Shown here: positions 8,518 through 16,005 of the stretch, piece after piece
Numbering within the stretch: position 1 is the first letter of the stretch
Layout of the letters: each line of letters begins with the position of its first letter
Source of the DNA: RUG572 sp964386385
GTDB lineage: Bacteria; Verrucomicrobiota; Kiritimatiellia; RFP12; UBA1067
Direction of reading: 5' to 3'
Assembly (NCBI GenBank): GCA_964386385.1
Contig: CAYLRN010000012.1
Coordinates: 1 to 64,000, forward strand
DNA: 64,000 nucleotides
Position numbers and translations under genes: made by a program
The notes under the pieces: generated by a model
What the model saw: only the letters and a program-made list of their open reading frames with translations
The model's database searches: none
Told to the model about the DNA's origin: nothing

Positions 8518-8888
8518 GGTTTCGCGCGGCGAATAAGCCAGATTCTGTTCACGCCCCCGAAGGGACGCTCCGATCATTCATCTATCGCGATCAACCCGGA
8601 ACTTCACCGCGTCCTCGCGGACGCGAACCGGACGGGCAGTCCGTTCAGCTCCCTATTTGATCTTGCTCCGAGGAGGGCTTGTCCTGCGGGCCGGCTTTCG
8701 CCTGCGCCCCGGTGGGCTCTTGCCCCACCCTTTCACCCTTGCCCGTTAAGGCGGTCTGTTCTCTGTGACGCTTTCCATCCGCGGCGCTTGCCACCGCGTT
8801 CCCGGCCTTGACGACCGGGTCCTCTGCCCTGCGGAGTCCGGACTTTCCTCACCCCTTGCGGAGCGCGACCGGTCACTCGCGCGAAACC
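8518..8888 (-). ncRNA. rnpB: RNase P RNA (bacterial type A)
   Basis: The minus strand carries the diagnostic conserved blocks in order: GAGGAAAGTCCGGACTCC, GAACAGACCGCC, AAGGGTGAAAGGGTG, AGAGCCCACCG and ACAGAATCTGGCTTAT. The ends are set by helix P1: GGTTTCGCGCG at the 5' end (from 8888) pairs with CGCGCGAAACC at the 3' end (to 8518), giving about 371 nt. It is the catalytic subunit that matures tRNA 5' ends. It starts only 11 nt after the stop of the zinc-ribbon gene and ends 29 nt before cmk, so it may be processed from a common transcript. Confidence 0.95.
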
Positions 8889-8899
8889 ACCGGAAACTT

Positions 8900-9610
8900 T
8901 CAAAGATCTCTGTAGACGATTCGTCCGCACATCGTGCAGGTCACGATGCCGGAATTGTGCATCACCCGCTGGGCGACGTACGGCGGCTGCTTCATGTGGC
9001 AGCCCTCGCACACGTCGTCGTCGTTGAGCGGCACGACGACCGGCCAGCGCTTCGTCATCAGGCGTTCGTAGACGAGGCGCGCGCGCGGGTCGACCTGCTT
9101 GACCATCTCCGAACGCTCCGCCACGAAGCGGGCAAGCTCGGCCTCGACGGAGGCGAGGCGCTCGTCAAGCTCCGCGACGAGCGCGTCCACGCCGACCTTC
9201 TCCGCGTCCACCTTCGTCTGCGCCATGGACACGTGCGCGGTGAGGGAGGGCAGTTCGTCCTGCAGCGCAAGGGCGCGGTCCTCAGCGGCGCGCGCCTCCT
9301 CCTCAAGCCCCTCGACCTGGGCGACCGTCTGGACCATCTCCTTGTTGGTCTGGCCGGCGTTCATGCCTTCCTTCACCCTGGCGATCTTGTCGCGCAGCGC
9401 CTGGGCCTCGGCCTCCTCGTCCTGGATGCGCTTCTGCTGCGCGGCCAGCTGGTCCCTGGCGATCTGCAGGGTGGCGTTCACCCCGGAAAGCCGGGCGTTC
9501 TCCTGCGCCTTGCGCACGGGGATGTCCTTCGCCTCCTGCTGGAGTTCGCGGATCTGCCTGTCGATGTCCTGAAGGTCTCTCAAACGCCTAATCACGTCGT
9601 TGTCGTTCAC
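8900..9610 (-). CDS. Coiled-coil zinc-ribbon protein (DUF164/C4-type)
   Basis: A 236-residue protein with a long helical coiled coil (about residues 5-180) and a C-terminal zinc ribbon with two Cys pairs, CEGCHMKQPP and CTMCGRIVY. This layout is that of the widespread DUF164 / zf-RING_7 family, whose members bind zinc and have been linked to RNA or translation functions in some bacteria. A GTG start at 9610 is preferred because AAAGGAAG lies 6 nt upstream; a longer frame from 9682 would begin upstream of the predicted promoter. Its position immediately before rnpB is a gene order known from other phyla. Confidence 0.85.
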   Translation of the reverse strand: MNDNDVIRRLRDLQDIDRQIRELQQEAKDIPVRKAQENARLSGVNATLQIARDQLAAQQKRIQDEEAEAQALRDKIARVKEGMNAGQTNKEMVQTVAQVEGLEEEARAAEDRALALQDELPSLTAHVSMAQTKVDAEKVGVDALVAELDERLASVEAELARFVAERSEMVKQVDPRARLVYERLMTKRWPVVVPLNDDDVCEGCHMKQPPYVAQRVMHNSGIVTCTMCGRIVYRDL

Positions 9611-9653
9611 CGGCCACTTCCTTTTCTCTTTCTTCGCGGAAAAATCGTGGAAT

Positions 9654-9659
9654 AGTCTA
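9654..9659 (-). promoter_or_regulatory. -10 box of the zinc-ribbon/rnpB/cmk transcript
   Basis: The minus strand reads CGGTAGACTATT, with hexamer TAGACT in the TGn-like GG context. It lies about 40 nt before the GTG at 9610, leaving room for the ribosome binding site. It is a probable promoter for the whole minus-strand block. Confidence 0.45.
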
Positions 9660-9696
9660 CCGAAAACGGCGCGTTGCGTCAAGCGGACTTCGAGGA

Positions 9697-9707
9697 TTTG
9701 CTATAAT
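9697..9707 (+). promoter_or_regulatory. Extended -10 promoter, leaderless LMW-PTP gene
   Basis: TTTGCTATAAT with exactly 6 nt between the hexamer and the ATG at 9714, so transcription should begin at the start codon itself. No ribosome binding site is present. Confidence 0.75.
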
Positions 9708-9713
9708 CGCGGC

Positions 9714-10205
9714 ATGAAAAACACGAGCGCCAGGTCCGTCCGCAACATACTCTTCGTCTGCCATGGCAACATATGCCGTTCGCCAATGGCGGAGTTCGTC
9801 ATGAAGCATCTTGCCTCGCAGCGTGGAATCGATGGGCTTCGGATCGATTCCGCGGCGATGCATTCCGACAACATCGGCTGCGATGGCGTCGGGGCGGACG
9901 TCCACCGCGGGACGCGCGCCAAGCTGCGCGAGAAGGGCGTTCCGTTCGCTTCGCGCCACGCATGGCTGCTCACTGCCGAAAAGGCGCGCGAGTACGACCT
10001 GCTGGTCGCCATGGACTCCCTCAACGTCGCCGACCTGCGCCGCCGCGTCCATGCCGAAGACCGGGGAAAGATACACCTCCTTCTTGAGTACGCCGGGCGG
10101 CCGGGGGAGGAGGTGGCGGACCCCTGGTACACGGGCGACTTCGAGGCCACGTGGCGCGACGTCATGGCCGGATGCTCCGGGCTTTGCGCCGCCATCGCCG
10201 AATGA
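9714..10205 (+). CDS. Low-molecular-weight protein-tyrosine phosphatase
   Basis: 163 residues, the usual length for the family. The catalytic P-loop is near the N-terminus: ILFVCHGNICRSPMAE (nucleophile C16, Arg R22, the CX5R signature). The general acid Asp is in the DPWYTGDF segment near the C-terminus. Such enzymes dephosphorylate phosphotyrosine or phosphoarginine proteins, often regulating polysaccharide export kinases; no kinase neighbour is seen here. The start at 9714 follows the extended -10 box by 6 nt. A longer upstream frame from 9600 crosses that promoter and is rejected. Confidence 0.92.
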   Translation: MKNTSARSVRNILFVCHGNICRSPMAEFVMKHLASQRGIDGLRIDSAAMHSDNIGCDGVGADVHRGTRAKLREKGVPFASRHAWLLTAEKAREYDLLVAMDSLNVADLRRRVHAEDRGKIHLLLEYAGRPGEEVADPWYTGDFEATWRDVMAGCSGLCAAIAE

Positions 10206-10210
10206 AACGA

Positions 10211-10252
10211 CTCCGCGCCGTCCAGCCCCAGTGCGGGGCGAACGGCGCGGAG
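10211..10252. terminator. Bidirectional hairpin terminator
   Basis: CTCCGCGCCGT (10211-10221) pairs with ACGGCGCGGAG (10242-10252), with an internal CCCC/GGGG stem in the loop. It lies between the convergent stops of the phosphatase (10205) and the prepilin-like gene (10294). Confidence 0.7.
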
Positions 10253-10293
10253 CCTCATACGGGCGCGATCGCCGGGATGCCGGCGAGGCCCGG

Positions 10294-11409
10294 TCAGTTG
10301 CCGAGCGGCGCGTCGATCTGCGACGTCCAGGTCACGCCGTATTCGGCCGCCTTGTAGGTGTTGCCCGCGCAGTCGACAACGCCTGCGAGACGGCAGGTGC
10401 TGGAGACGCCCTGGCCGCCGGTGCGGATGGCGAAGATGGCGATGTACTGGCGGTAGTTCTTCTTGTCGTAGTACGGATTGTAGGGAGCCTCTCCAAGTCC
10501 GATCTGGTTCAGGACGCACTCCGCGTTGTGTCCGATGCCGAAGGCGATGAGCTTCGTGGACGCCACGGCGCTCTTTGCCTCGGTGTCGGACGGGGCGCTG
10601 TTCGTCATGCCGAGGTTGTAGCCAAGGTAGCGGTAGATGTCGGAAGTGGGGAGGACCATCGCGACGGGAAGGCCGTTCGTGACGTAGACCTGGTAGAACG
10701 CGGACATGTCGGGGCGGAAGCCGGGGCCGCCGCCGTTGCACTCAAGCCCGTCCTGCGAAAGGGAGACGCCGTCCTTCGTCGTCACGGCCGTGCAGAAGCC
10801 GTTGCGCGACGAGCCGGTCGCCTGCTGCGTGGAGGGGTTGTGCAGGTAGACCGTGCGCACTCCCGCTTCCTGGAGGTATGTGGCGTCGTTCGTGGAAAGG
10901 TAGTAGATGCCCAGCTGCGAATAGAGCATCGTGTTGCGCATTCCGCAGTTCTTCGCCTGGGCCTCCTCCAGCGTGTCGGTGGCGCCCGAACCCTGTCCGG
11001 CCGCGTTGTAGAGGGCTCCCAGGACCTTCCACGAACCGTCGTAGATGCCAAGGCCGTTGTGGACTGTGCGCGCGTCCCAGGAAACAGTCTTCGTGCCGCG
11101 GGATTCCTTCTCCGTCCGCTCGCCGAGTTCGATCTCGCCGGGCGTACCGTACCAGGCGCCGCTGGCCGAGACGTCGATCAGCGAGTCGAATCCGTTGAAG
11201 TATCCGACGGATCCCTCTTCCTTGTGCAGCGTCTCGTACGTGGCGAGCGCGTGGTAGATGCGCTTGATGTTGGCCAGGTTCACCTTCTTGGCCTGGATTT
11301 CGCGTATGTTGCCGTAGTTGTGGATGCCGACCACGGTGAGGAACGCGAGAATCGCAATCACGATTATCAGTTCTATGAGCGTGAATCCGCTCTTGAGCAT
11401 TGATTTCAT
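10294..11409 (-). CDS. Prepilin-type N-terminal methylation protein
   Basis: A 371-residue protein with a class III signal: a short basic leader then GFTLIELIIVIAILAFL, where a PilD-type peptidase would cut after G8 and E13 is the conserved +5 Glu. The rest is a large extracellular domain with scattered Cys and many Gly, Tyr and Asn, far longer than a major pilin and unlike known minor pilins. PVC bacteria encode many such solitary type II secretion/pilin-like proteins of unknown role. The ATG follows AAAAGGAAATT. It stands alone, with no assembly genes nearby. Confidence 0.85.
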   Translation of the reverse strand: MKSMLKSGFTLIELIIVIAILAFLTVVGIHNYGNIREIQAKKVNLANIKRIYHALATYETLHKEEGSVGYFNGFDSLIDVSASGAWYGTPGEIELGERTEKESRGTKTVSWDARTVHNGLGIYDGSWKVLGALYNAAGQGSGATDTLEEAQAKNCGMRNTMLYSQLGIYYLSTNDATYLQEAGVRTVYLHNPSTQQATGSSRNGFCTAVTTKDGVSLSQDGLECNGGGPGFRPDMSAFYQVYVTNGLPVAMVLPTSDIYRYLGYNLGMTNSAPSDTEAKSAVASTKLIAFGIGHNAECVLNQIGLGEAPYNPYYDKKNYRQYIAIFAIRTGGQGVSSTCRLAGVVDCAGNTYKAAEYGVTWTSQIDAPLGN

Positions 11410-11539
11410 TGTAATTTCCTTTTTTTTTCCAGAAACTTAATTCAACGACTTATGAAACGCATGGACGGAGCGTCCGGTTCAGCGACAGGAGATCTTCCGG
11501 CGGACGGGATTGCTCCGCCGTGGCGCAATGCAAAACCGT

Positions 11540-11551
11540 GGGGGGGGGGGG
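11540..11551 (+). repeat. Poly-G tract (12 G)
   Basis: Twelve consecutive G residues lie about 70 bp upstream of the -10 box of the DHDPS-family gene. Long homopolymeric G/C tracts slip during replication and can alter promoter spacing or upstream control. Copy number in a single assembly may also be inexact. Confidence 0.8.
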
Positions 11552-11620
11552 CAGACGTCCGACCCGCCGCCGTCGCGCGGCTTCGGAGTTCGCATGAACC
11601 ACTGGAACAGCGTCCGCCTT

Positions 11621-11631
11621 TTTGGTATCAT
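11621..11631 (+). promoter_or_regulatory. Extended -10 promoter of the DHDPS-family gene
   Basis: TTTGGTATCAT matches the window consensus with one change in the hexamer. The predicted start is near 11638, giving a leader of about 95 nt to the ATG at 11734. Confidence 0.5.
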
Positions 11632-11733
11632 TGCGCGAAGGACGCCATGTTCAACCGGCCGTCGCGCCGCTTTCCGCGCTGCCTGGCGGAGTGCGGGTCG
11701 ATGGCCACAACCACAGAAAAGGGAGAAGCCGAG

Positions 11734-12849
11734 ATGCAGAGAAGAGACTTTTTGACGCTGGGGCTGGCAAGCGCCGCGCTTGCGGGATGCGCCTCCACGA
11801 AGCGGCACGCCACGACGGCCGTCGCGAAGGCGCCGGGCGGCGGCGACCCGATGATGCGCGGACCGTTCCCGATTCTCTCCACGCCGTTCCACAAGGACGG
11901 AAGCGTGGACTACGAGTCGTTGAAGCGCGGCGTCCTCTTCACCGCGAAGGGCGGATGCCCGGGCGTGATATGGTGCCAGTCGAACGACGCCGTCGACCTG
12001 CTGACGTTCGAGGAGAAGAAGAAGGGCTACGAGGCCTGCGCCCAGGCGATGCAGGGCGTGGACTGCATGATGACGTTCGGATGCAACGGCCCCACGTGGG
12101 AGCAGATGGTGAAGGAGGCGAAGGCCGTGGAGGAGGTTGCGGCCAAGTATCCGAAGACCCATGTCGCGATCATCTCGCGTCCGCCTGACACCGGCAAGAC
12201 GCAGGAGGACATCAGGTTCTACTACGAAAAGCTGGCCGAGGTGGCGAAGCGCCCCGTCATCATCCAGACCGTCGTGAACAACACCTGCCCCGCGCCGACG
12301 GTCGAGCTGCTCGTCGACCTGGCGAAGCGCTGGCCGAAGGTCTACGGCTACATCAAGGAGGAGAGCGGCGGCGCGGAGGCGAACGAGCGCATGAAGAAGG
12401 AGAACGCCGCCAAGCCGCACATCCACACGGTGTTCAGCGCCTGGGGCGGATGGCAGTGGCTGCACCAGAGCCGCCGCTGCGGCAGCGAGGGCCTTGTCAC
12501 GGAGCGCTGCGCCTACGCGCCGCTTCTCGGCTACATCTGGCGGCAGATGGAGGCGAACGACCCGAAGGGCACGCTCACCGTCGCCTACGCGCTTCTGCGC
12601 CTTCTCATCGACCAGCGCAACTACCCCGGCGGGCTTCGCGGCTACTCCCTCTACTACCTCCAGCGCCAGGGCGTGTTCGAGACGACCGTCTCCCGCGAAT
12701 ACCTCAAGGCCGAGAAGAAGGAGCAGGGCACGGTGGCCGTAGGCGACAACAGGAAGTGGAAGCTCTCCGAGGTGAAGCTGACGGCGGACCAGAAGGCCGA
12801 GCTGGACGAGTGCTACGACGACATGCTGCGCTTCGTTCGCGAGAACTAG
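11734..12849 (+). CDS. Exported DHDPS/N-acetylneuraminate lyase family lipoprotein
   Basis: 371 residues. The N-terminus MQRRDFLTLGLASAALAGC combines a Tat-like twin-Arg start with a lipobox (LAGC), so the mature protein is probably a lipid-anchored periplasmic protein. The remainder is a class I aldolase TIM barrel of the DapA/NanA family: PFPILSTPFHKDGSVDYESL at the start, and a Schiff-base Lys candidate K208 in GYIKEESGG. Family members cleave or form pyruvate-derived sugar acids or amino acids, normally in the cytoplasm, so export is unusual. Sialic acid or another keto-acid is a possible ligand given the sialidase elsewhere in the window, but that is inference. The start was chosen for the signal peptide and a GGGAG site at 8 nt. 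Confidence 0.8.
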   Translation: MQRRDFLTLGLASAALAGCASTKRHATTAVAKAPGGGDPMMRGPFPILSTPFHKDGSVDYESLKRGVLFTAKGGCPGVIWCQSNDAVDLLTFEEKKKGYEACAQAMQGVDCMMTFGCNGPTWEQMVKEAKAVEEVAAKYPKTHVAIISRPPDTGKTQEDIRFYYEKLAEVAKRPVIIQTVVNNTCPAPTVELLVDLAKRWPKVYGYIKEESGGAEANERMKKENAAKPHIHTVFSAWGGWQWLHQSRRCGSEGLVTERCAYAPLLGYIWRQMEANDPKGTLTVAYALLRLLIDQRNYPGGLRGYSLYYLQRQGVFETTVSREYLKAEKKEQGTVAVGDNRKWKLSEVKLTADQKAELDECYDDMLRFVREN

Positions 12850-12901
12850 CGGTCCGTCTCGCCGTTCGGCGCCCGGTGGCTGTTTGATTAGGACGCAGGG
12901 G

Positions 12902-12912
12902 TTTGGTATGAT
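12902..12912 (+). promoter_or_regulatory. Extended -10 promoter, leaderless YVTN/cytochrome gene
   Basis: TTTGGTATGAT with 7 nt between the hexamer and the ATG at 12920; no ribosome binding site is visible. Confidence 0.6.
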
Positions 12913-12919
12913 ACTTCGC

Positions 12920-14842
12920 ATGAAAACGTTTTTCGAGATGCGGCGGTCCGCTGCGACCGCAGTTGTCACGGCGGCCATGGCGGCTGTCTGCACGGCGGGA
13001 TCGGCTTCGGAGAAGGGGCGCTGCGCGGAGGCGGCGGCGCCGGAATCGGCGTATGCGTCGCCGGAGTGCCTGGCGGCGTGTCCGGACGGCTCCGGCGTAT
13101 ACGCGACGTGCGCGACGGGTCGTTCCGTCGTGCGGATGGGCGCGGACGGGCGCATCGAGCGCCGCTTCGATATCGCGTCGCGTCAGGCGGGCGTCCCCGT
13201 GAACCCCACCGGGATCGCCGTCTCGAAGGAGGCGGTCTACGTGACGTGCGGAGTTCAGGCGGGCGAACTTCAGAAGTTCTCCTTCGACGGGCGGCTTCTC
13301 GGCTTCGCGTCCGTGGGGCATTCCCCCTGTGCGCCGGTCGTCTCCGCAGACGGCGGGACGGTCTTCGTGATGAGCCGCTTCGCGGGGAAGGTCGTCGCCG
13401 TGGACGCCGTCTCGATGAAGGCGGTGGGCGAAGTGAAGGTCCTGCGCGAGCCGTTCGCGGCCGCGCTCGGCGCCGGCGGGAAGCTGCTCTTCGTCGCGAA
13501 CATGCTTCCATACTGCGCGGCGACGAACGACGTCGTGGCGGCCTGCGTGAGCGTCGTGGACGTGGCGACGCGCGCCGTCAGGCACGTGATGCTGCCGAAC
13601 GGCTCCACCGGCGTCAGGGGCGTCTGCGCGTCGCCTGACGGCAGGTCGGTCTACGTCACCCACACGATGGGACGCTACCAGCTGCCGACGACGCAGCTTG
13701 AGCGCGGATGGATGAACACCGCCGCGCTCTCCGTCTTCGACGGCGCGACAGGCGCTTACGTGAACACCGTCCTCCTCGACGACGTGGACCGCGGCGCCGC
13801 GAATCCGTGGGGCGTCGCGGTGACGGCGGACGGCAGGACTATCGTCGTCGCCCACGCCGGCACGGGCGAGCTCTCGGTGATCGACCGGGGCAGGCTGCAC
13901 GAGCGCCTTGAGAAAGCCGCGAGGGGCGAAAGCGCAAGCGGAATCGTGAAGAGCGCGGAGGACGTGCCGAACGACCTGGCGTTCCTCGTCTCCATCCGCC
14001 GCCGCGTCCTCGCCGGCGGCGACGGCCCCAGGGGCGTCGTCGCGCTCGGACGCAGGGCGATGACGGCCCTCTACTTCGCGGACGCCGTCTCCGCCCTCCC
14101 TCTTGACGACGCGGCGGCCTCCGCGTCCGTCTTCCCCGTCGGCCCGCGCAGGGACGTCTCGAAGGACCGCGTTCGCCGCGGCGAAATGCTCTTCAACGAC
14201 GGATCGATGTGCTTCCAGCAGTGGCAGAGCTGCGCCAGCTGCCATCCTGACGGCCGCGTGGACGCGCTCAACTGGGACCTGCTCAACGACGGCATGGGCA
14301 ATCCGAAGCAGACGAAGAGCGAGTTCCTTGTCCACCTGACGCCGCCGACTATGGTGACCGGCATACGCCCGGACATGCACGCCTGCAACCGCGCCGGCCT
14401 CGTCCACATCCAGTTCGTCACCCGCCCGGAGGAGGACGTCAACTGCTTCGACGCCTATGTCGCCGCGATGAAGCCCGTGCCAAGCCCGTATCTCGTGAAC
14501 GGCGAGCTCTCCGAGCGCGCGAAGCGCGGCGAGAAGATCTTCCGTCAGGCGAAGTGCGCGGACTGCCACACGTACGAGTCGAAGGGCCCCGGCGGCGAAC
14601 GCCTCTGGACCGACTGCAGGCTCTACGACATCGGCCTCGGCGTGGACACGGAGGCCGGGCGCAAGTTCGACACGCCGACGCTCAGCGAGGTCTGGCGCAC
14701 GGCGCCGTATCTCTACGACGGCCGCGCCCTGACGATGGAGGAGGTCCTCACCACCTGCAATCCGGACGACAGGCACGGCGAGACGAAGAAGCTCACGCCG
14801 GAGCAGGTGAAGGACCTGGCGGAATTCGTCCTTTCACTCTAG
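12920..14842 (+). CDS. YVTN beta-propeller/di-haem cytochrome c protein
   Basis: 640 residues with an N-terminal signal peptide (about 1-30). Residues about 45-330 are YVTN/NHL-like propeller repeats (recurrent SPDGRSVYVTH and ADGRTIVVAHAG type motifs). The C-terminal half carries two c-type haem sites, CASCH (C438, C441, H442) and CADCH (C546, C549, H550), in a di-haem peroxidase (MauG/CcpA)-like arrangement. Such fusions are periplasmic or surface redox proteins in Planctomycetes and Verrucomicrobia relatives; substrates are unknown. Its presence implies cytochrome c maturation in this organism. It heads a probable operon with the MraY-type and TPR genes. Confidence 0.82.
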   Translation: MKTFFEMRRSAATAVVTAAMAAVCTAGSASEKGRCAEAAAPESAYASPECLAACPDGSGVYATCATGRSVVRMGADGRIERRFDIASRQAGVPVNPTGIAVSKEAVYVTCGVQAGELQKFSFDGRLLGFASVGHSPCAPVVSADGGTVFVMSRFAGKVVAVDAVSMKAVGEVKVLREPFAAALGAGGKLLFVANMLPYCAATNDVVAACVSVVDVATRAVRHVMLPNGSTGVRGVCASPDGRSVYVTHTMGRYQLPTTQLERGWMNTAALSVFDGATGAYVNTVLLDDVDRGAANPWGVAVTADGRTIVVAHAGTGELSVIDRGRLHERLEKAARGESASGIVKSAEDVPNDLAFLVSIRRRVLAGGDGPRGVVALGRRAMTALYFADAVSALPLDDAAASASVFPVGPRRDVSKDRVRRGEMLFNDGSMCFQQWQSCASCHPDGRVDALNWDLLNDGMGNPKQTKSEFLVHLTPPTMVTGIRPDMHACNRAGLVHIQFVTRPEEDVNCFDAYVAAMKPVPSPYLVNGELSERAKRGEKIFRQAKCADCHTYESKGPGGERLWTDCRLYDIGLGVDTEAGRKFDTPTLSEVWRTAPYLYDGRALTMEEVLTTCNPDDRHGETKKLTPEQVKDLAEFVLSL

Positions 14843-14868
14843 AGGCCGCAACGAGGAACTAGAAGACA

Positions 14869-15990
14869 ATGCTTTATCTGCTTGCGCCCTATCTGGAAGC
14901 GCTTTGGGGGCCGTTCCGCCTCTTCCGCTCGCACGCCGTCCTTCTCGCCATCGGAACGCTTCTGGCGGCATTCGCCGTCGTCGCGCTGCTGCTGCGCACC
15001 TGCTCCCTTTTGCCGAGCGACCGCGGAAAGGCGATTCTCGGCAAGGACGGCATGAAGTCATGCGGAAAGCCTACCGGCGCCGGGCTGTGCGTCACGCTTC
15101 TCATACTGCCGATCGTCCTTCTCGTCATGCCGCTCACCGTCTCGGAACTGGGAGTCCTCGTATTCCTCTACATGGCGATGACGTTCGGCTACCTCGACGA
15201 CCGCAGCGTCGTGCCGTGGGGACAGCTCAAGAAGGGACTCTTCGACGTCTTCGTCTCCCTCGGCGTCGCGTTCTTCCTCTGGGCGGGGCACGGCAGCGAC
15301 GTGTGGCTTCCGTTCGTCAAGGGGGTCTGGACGATTCCGCCGTGGCTCTACGTCCCCGGCGCCGGGTTCATGCTCTTCGTGGTGATGAACGCGACGAACT
15401 GCTCCGACGGCGTGGACGGCCTGGCGGGGACGCTTTCGCTCATAGCCCTCGCCTCGCTCGCCGTGCTGCTCTATCTCGTGGTCGGCTACGCGCCTGTCGC
15501 AAGATACCTTCTCATTCCCGCAAATCCCTTCGCCGCGCGCTGGGCGATTCTCCTCATGACGGTGGCCGGAGGCTTCGCGGGATACCTCTGGTGGAACGCC
15601 GAGCCGTCGAAGGTGCTGATGGGCGACGCCGGGTCGCGCTTCCTGGGCCTTGTCCTCGGCGCGGGAGTCCTCGTCACGGGCAATCCGTTCCTCATCCTCG
15701 CCTTCGCGCCGGTGCTGCTGGTGAACGGCGGCGGCGGACTTGTGAAGATTCTTCTCCTTCGCCTCTTTGGGAAGCTCGGCTTCGAGGTGCGCCCCGCAAG
15801 CCAGCTCGAACCGGACGAGGAGGAGCGCAAGAGCGTCCTCGTCAAGGCTCTGCAGAAGGTGCGCTTTCCGCTCCACGACCACTGCAAGAGAAACCGCGGC
15901 TGGTCTAACGCCCAGGTGCTAATGCGCTTCACGCTGATACAGGCGTTTCTGATGCCCCTGCTGTTCCTTGTGATGGTCAAGATCCGCTAG
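14869..15990 (+). CDS. mraY: MraY-type phospho-N-acetylmuramoyl-pentapeptide transferase
   Basis: A 373-residue polytopic membrane protein of the polyprenyl-phosphate sugar-1-phosphate transferase family. It transfers phospho-MurNAc-pentapeptide to undecaprenyl phosphate (lipid I). MraY landmarks: GKPTGAG (66-72), FGYLDD (D110, D111), NCSDGVDGLAG (177-187), MGDAGS (251-256) and PLHDHCKRNRGW (334-345) followed by a VLMRFTLI helix. It is divergent: the usual PxHHHxExxGW is altered, and the DDYxK motif lacks the Tyr/Lys. It sits outside any dcw cluster, 27 bp after the cytochrome gene. Because of the divergence, a paralogue acting on another carrier-linked sugar cannot be excluded. Confidence 0.78.
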   Translation: MLYLLAPYLEALWGPFRLFRSHAVLLAIGTLLAAFAVVALLLRTCSLLPSDRGKAILGKDGMKSCGKPTGAGLCVTLLILPIVLLVMPLTVSELGVLVFLYMAMTFGYLDDRSVVPWGQLKKGLFDVFVSLGVAFFLWAGHGSDVWLPFVKGVWTIPPWLYVPGAGFMLFVVMNATNCSDGVDGLAGTLSLIALASLAVLLYLVVGYAPVARYLLIPANPFAARWAILLMTVAGGFAGYLWWNAEPSKVLMGDAGSRFLGLVLGAGVLVTGNPFLILAFAPVLLVNGGGGLVKILLLRLFGKLGFEVRPASQLEPDEEERKSVLVKALQKVRFPLHDHCKRNRGWSNAQVLMRFTLIQAFLMPLLFLVMVKIR

Positions 15991-16005
15991 CTGGAAGACG
16001 ATTCC

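Larger units (their letters stand above)
11410..11733. other. Intergenic region with a poly-G tract and promoter
   Basis: This stretch separates the divergent prepilin-like gene and the DHDPS-family gene. It contains the ribosome binding site of the former, a run of 12 G (11540-11551), and a TTTGGTATCAT promoter box (11621-11631). An in-frame upstream ATG at 11647 would extend the downstream protein by 29 residues. No other gene or RNA was recognised. Confidence 0.5.
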
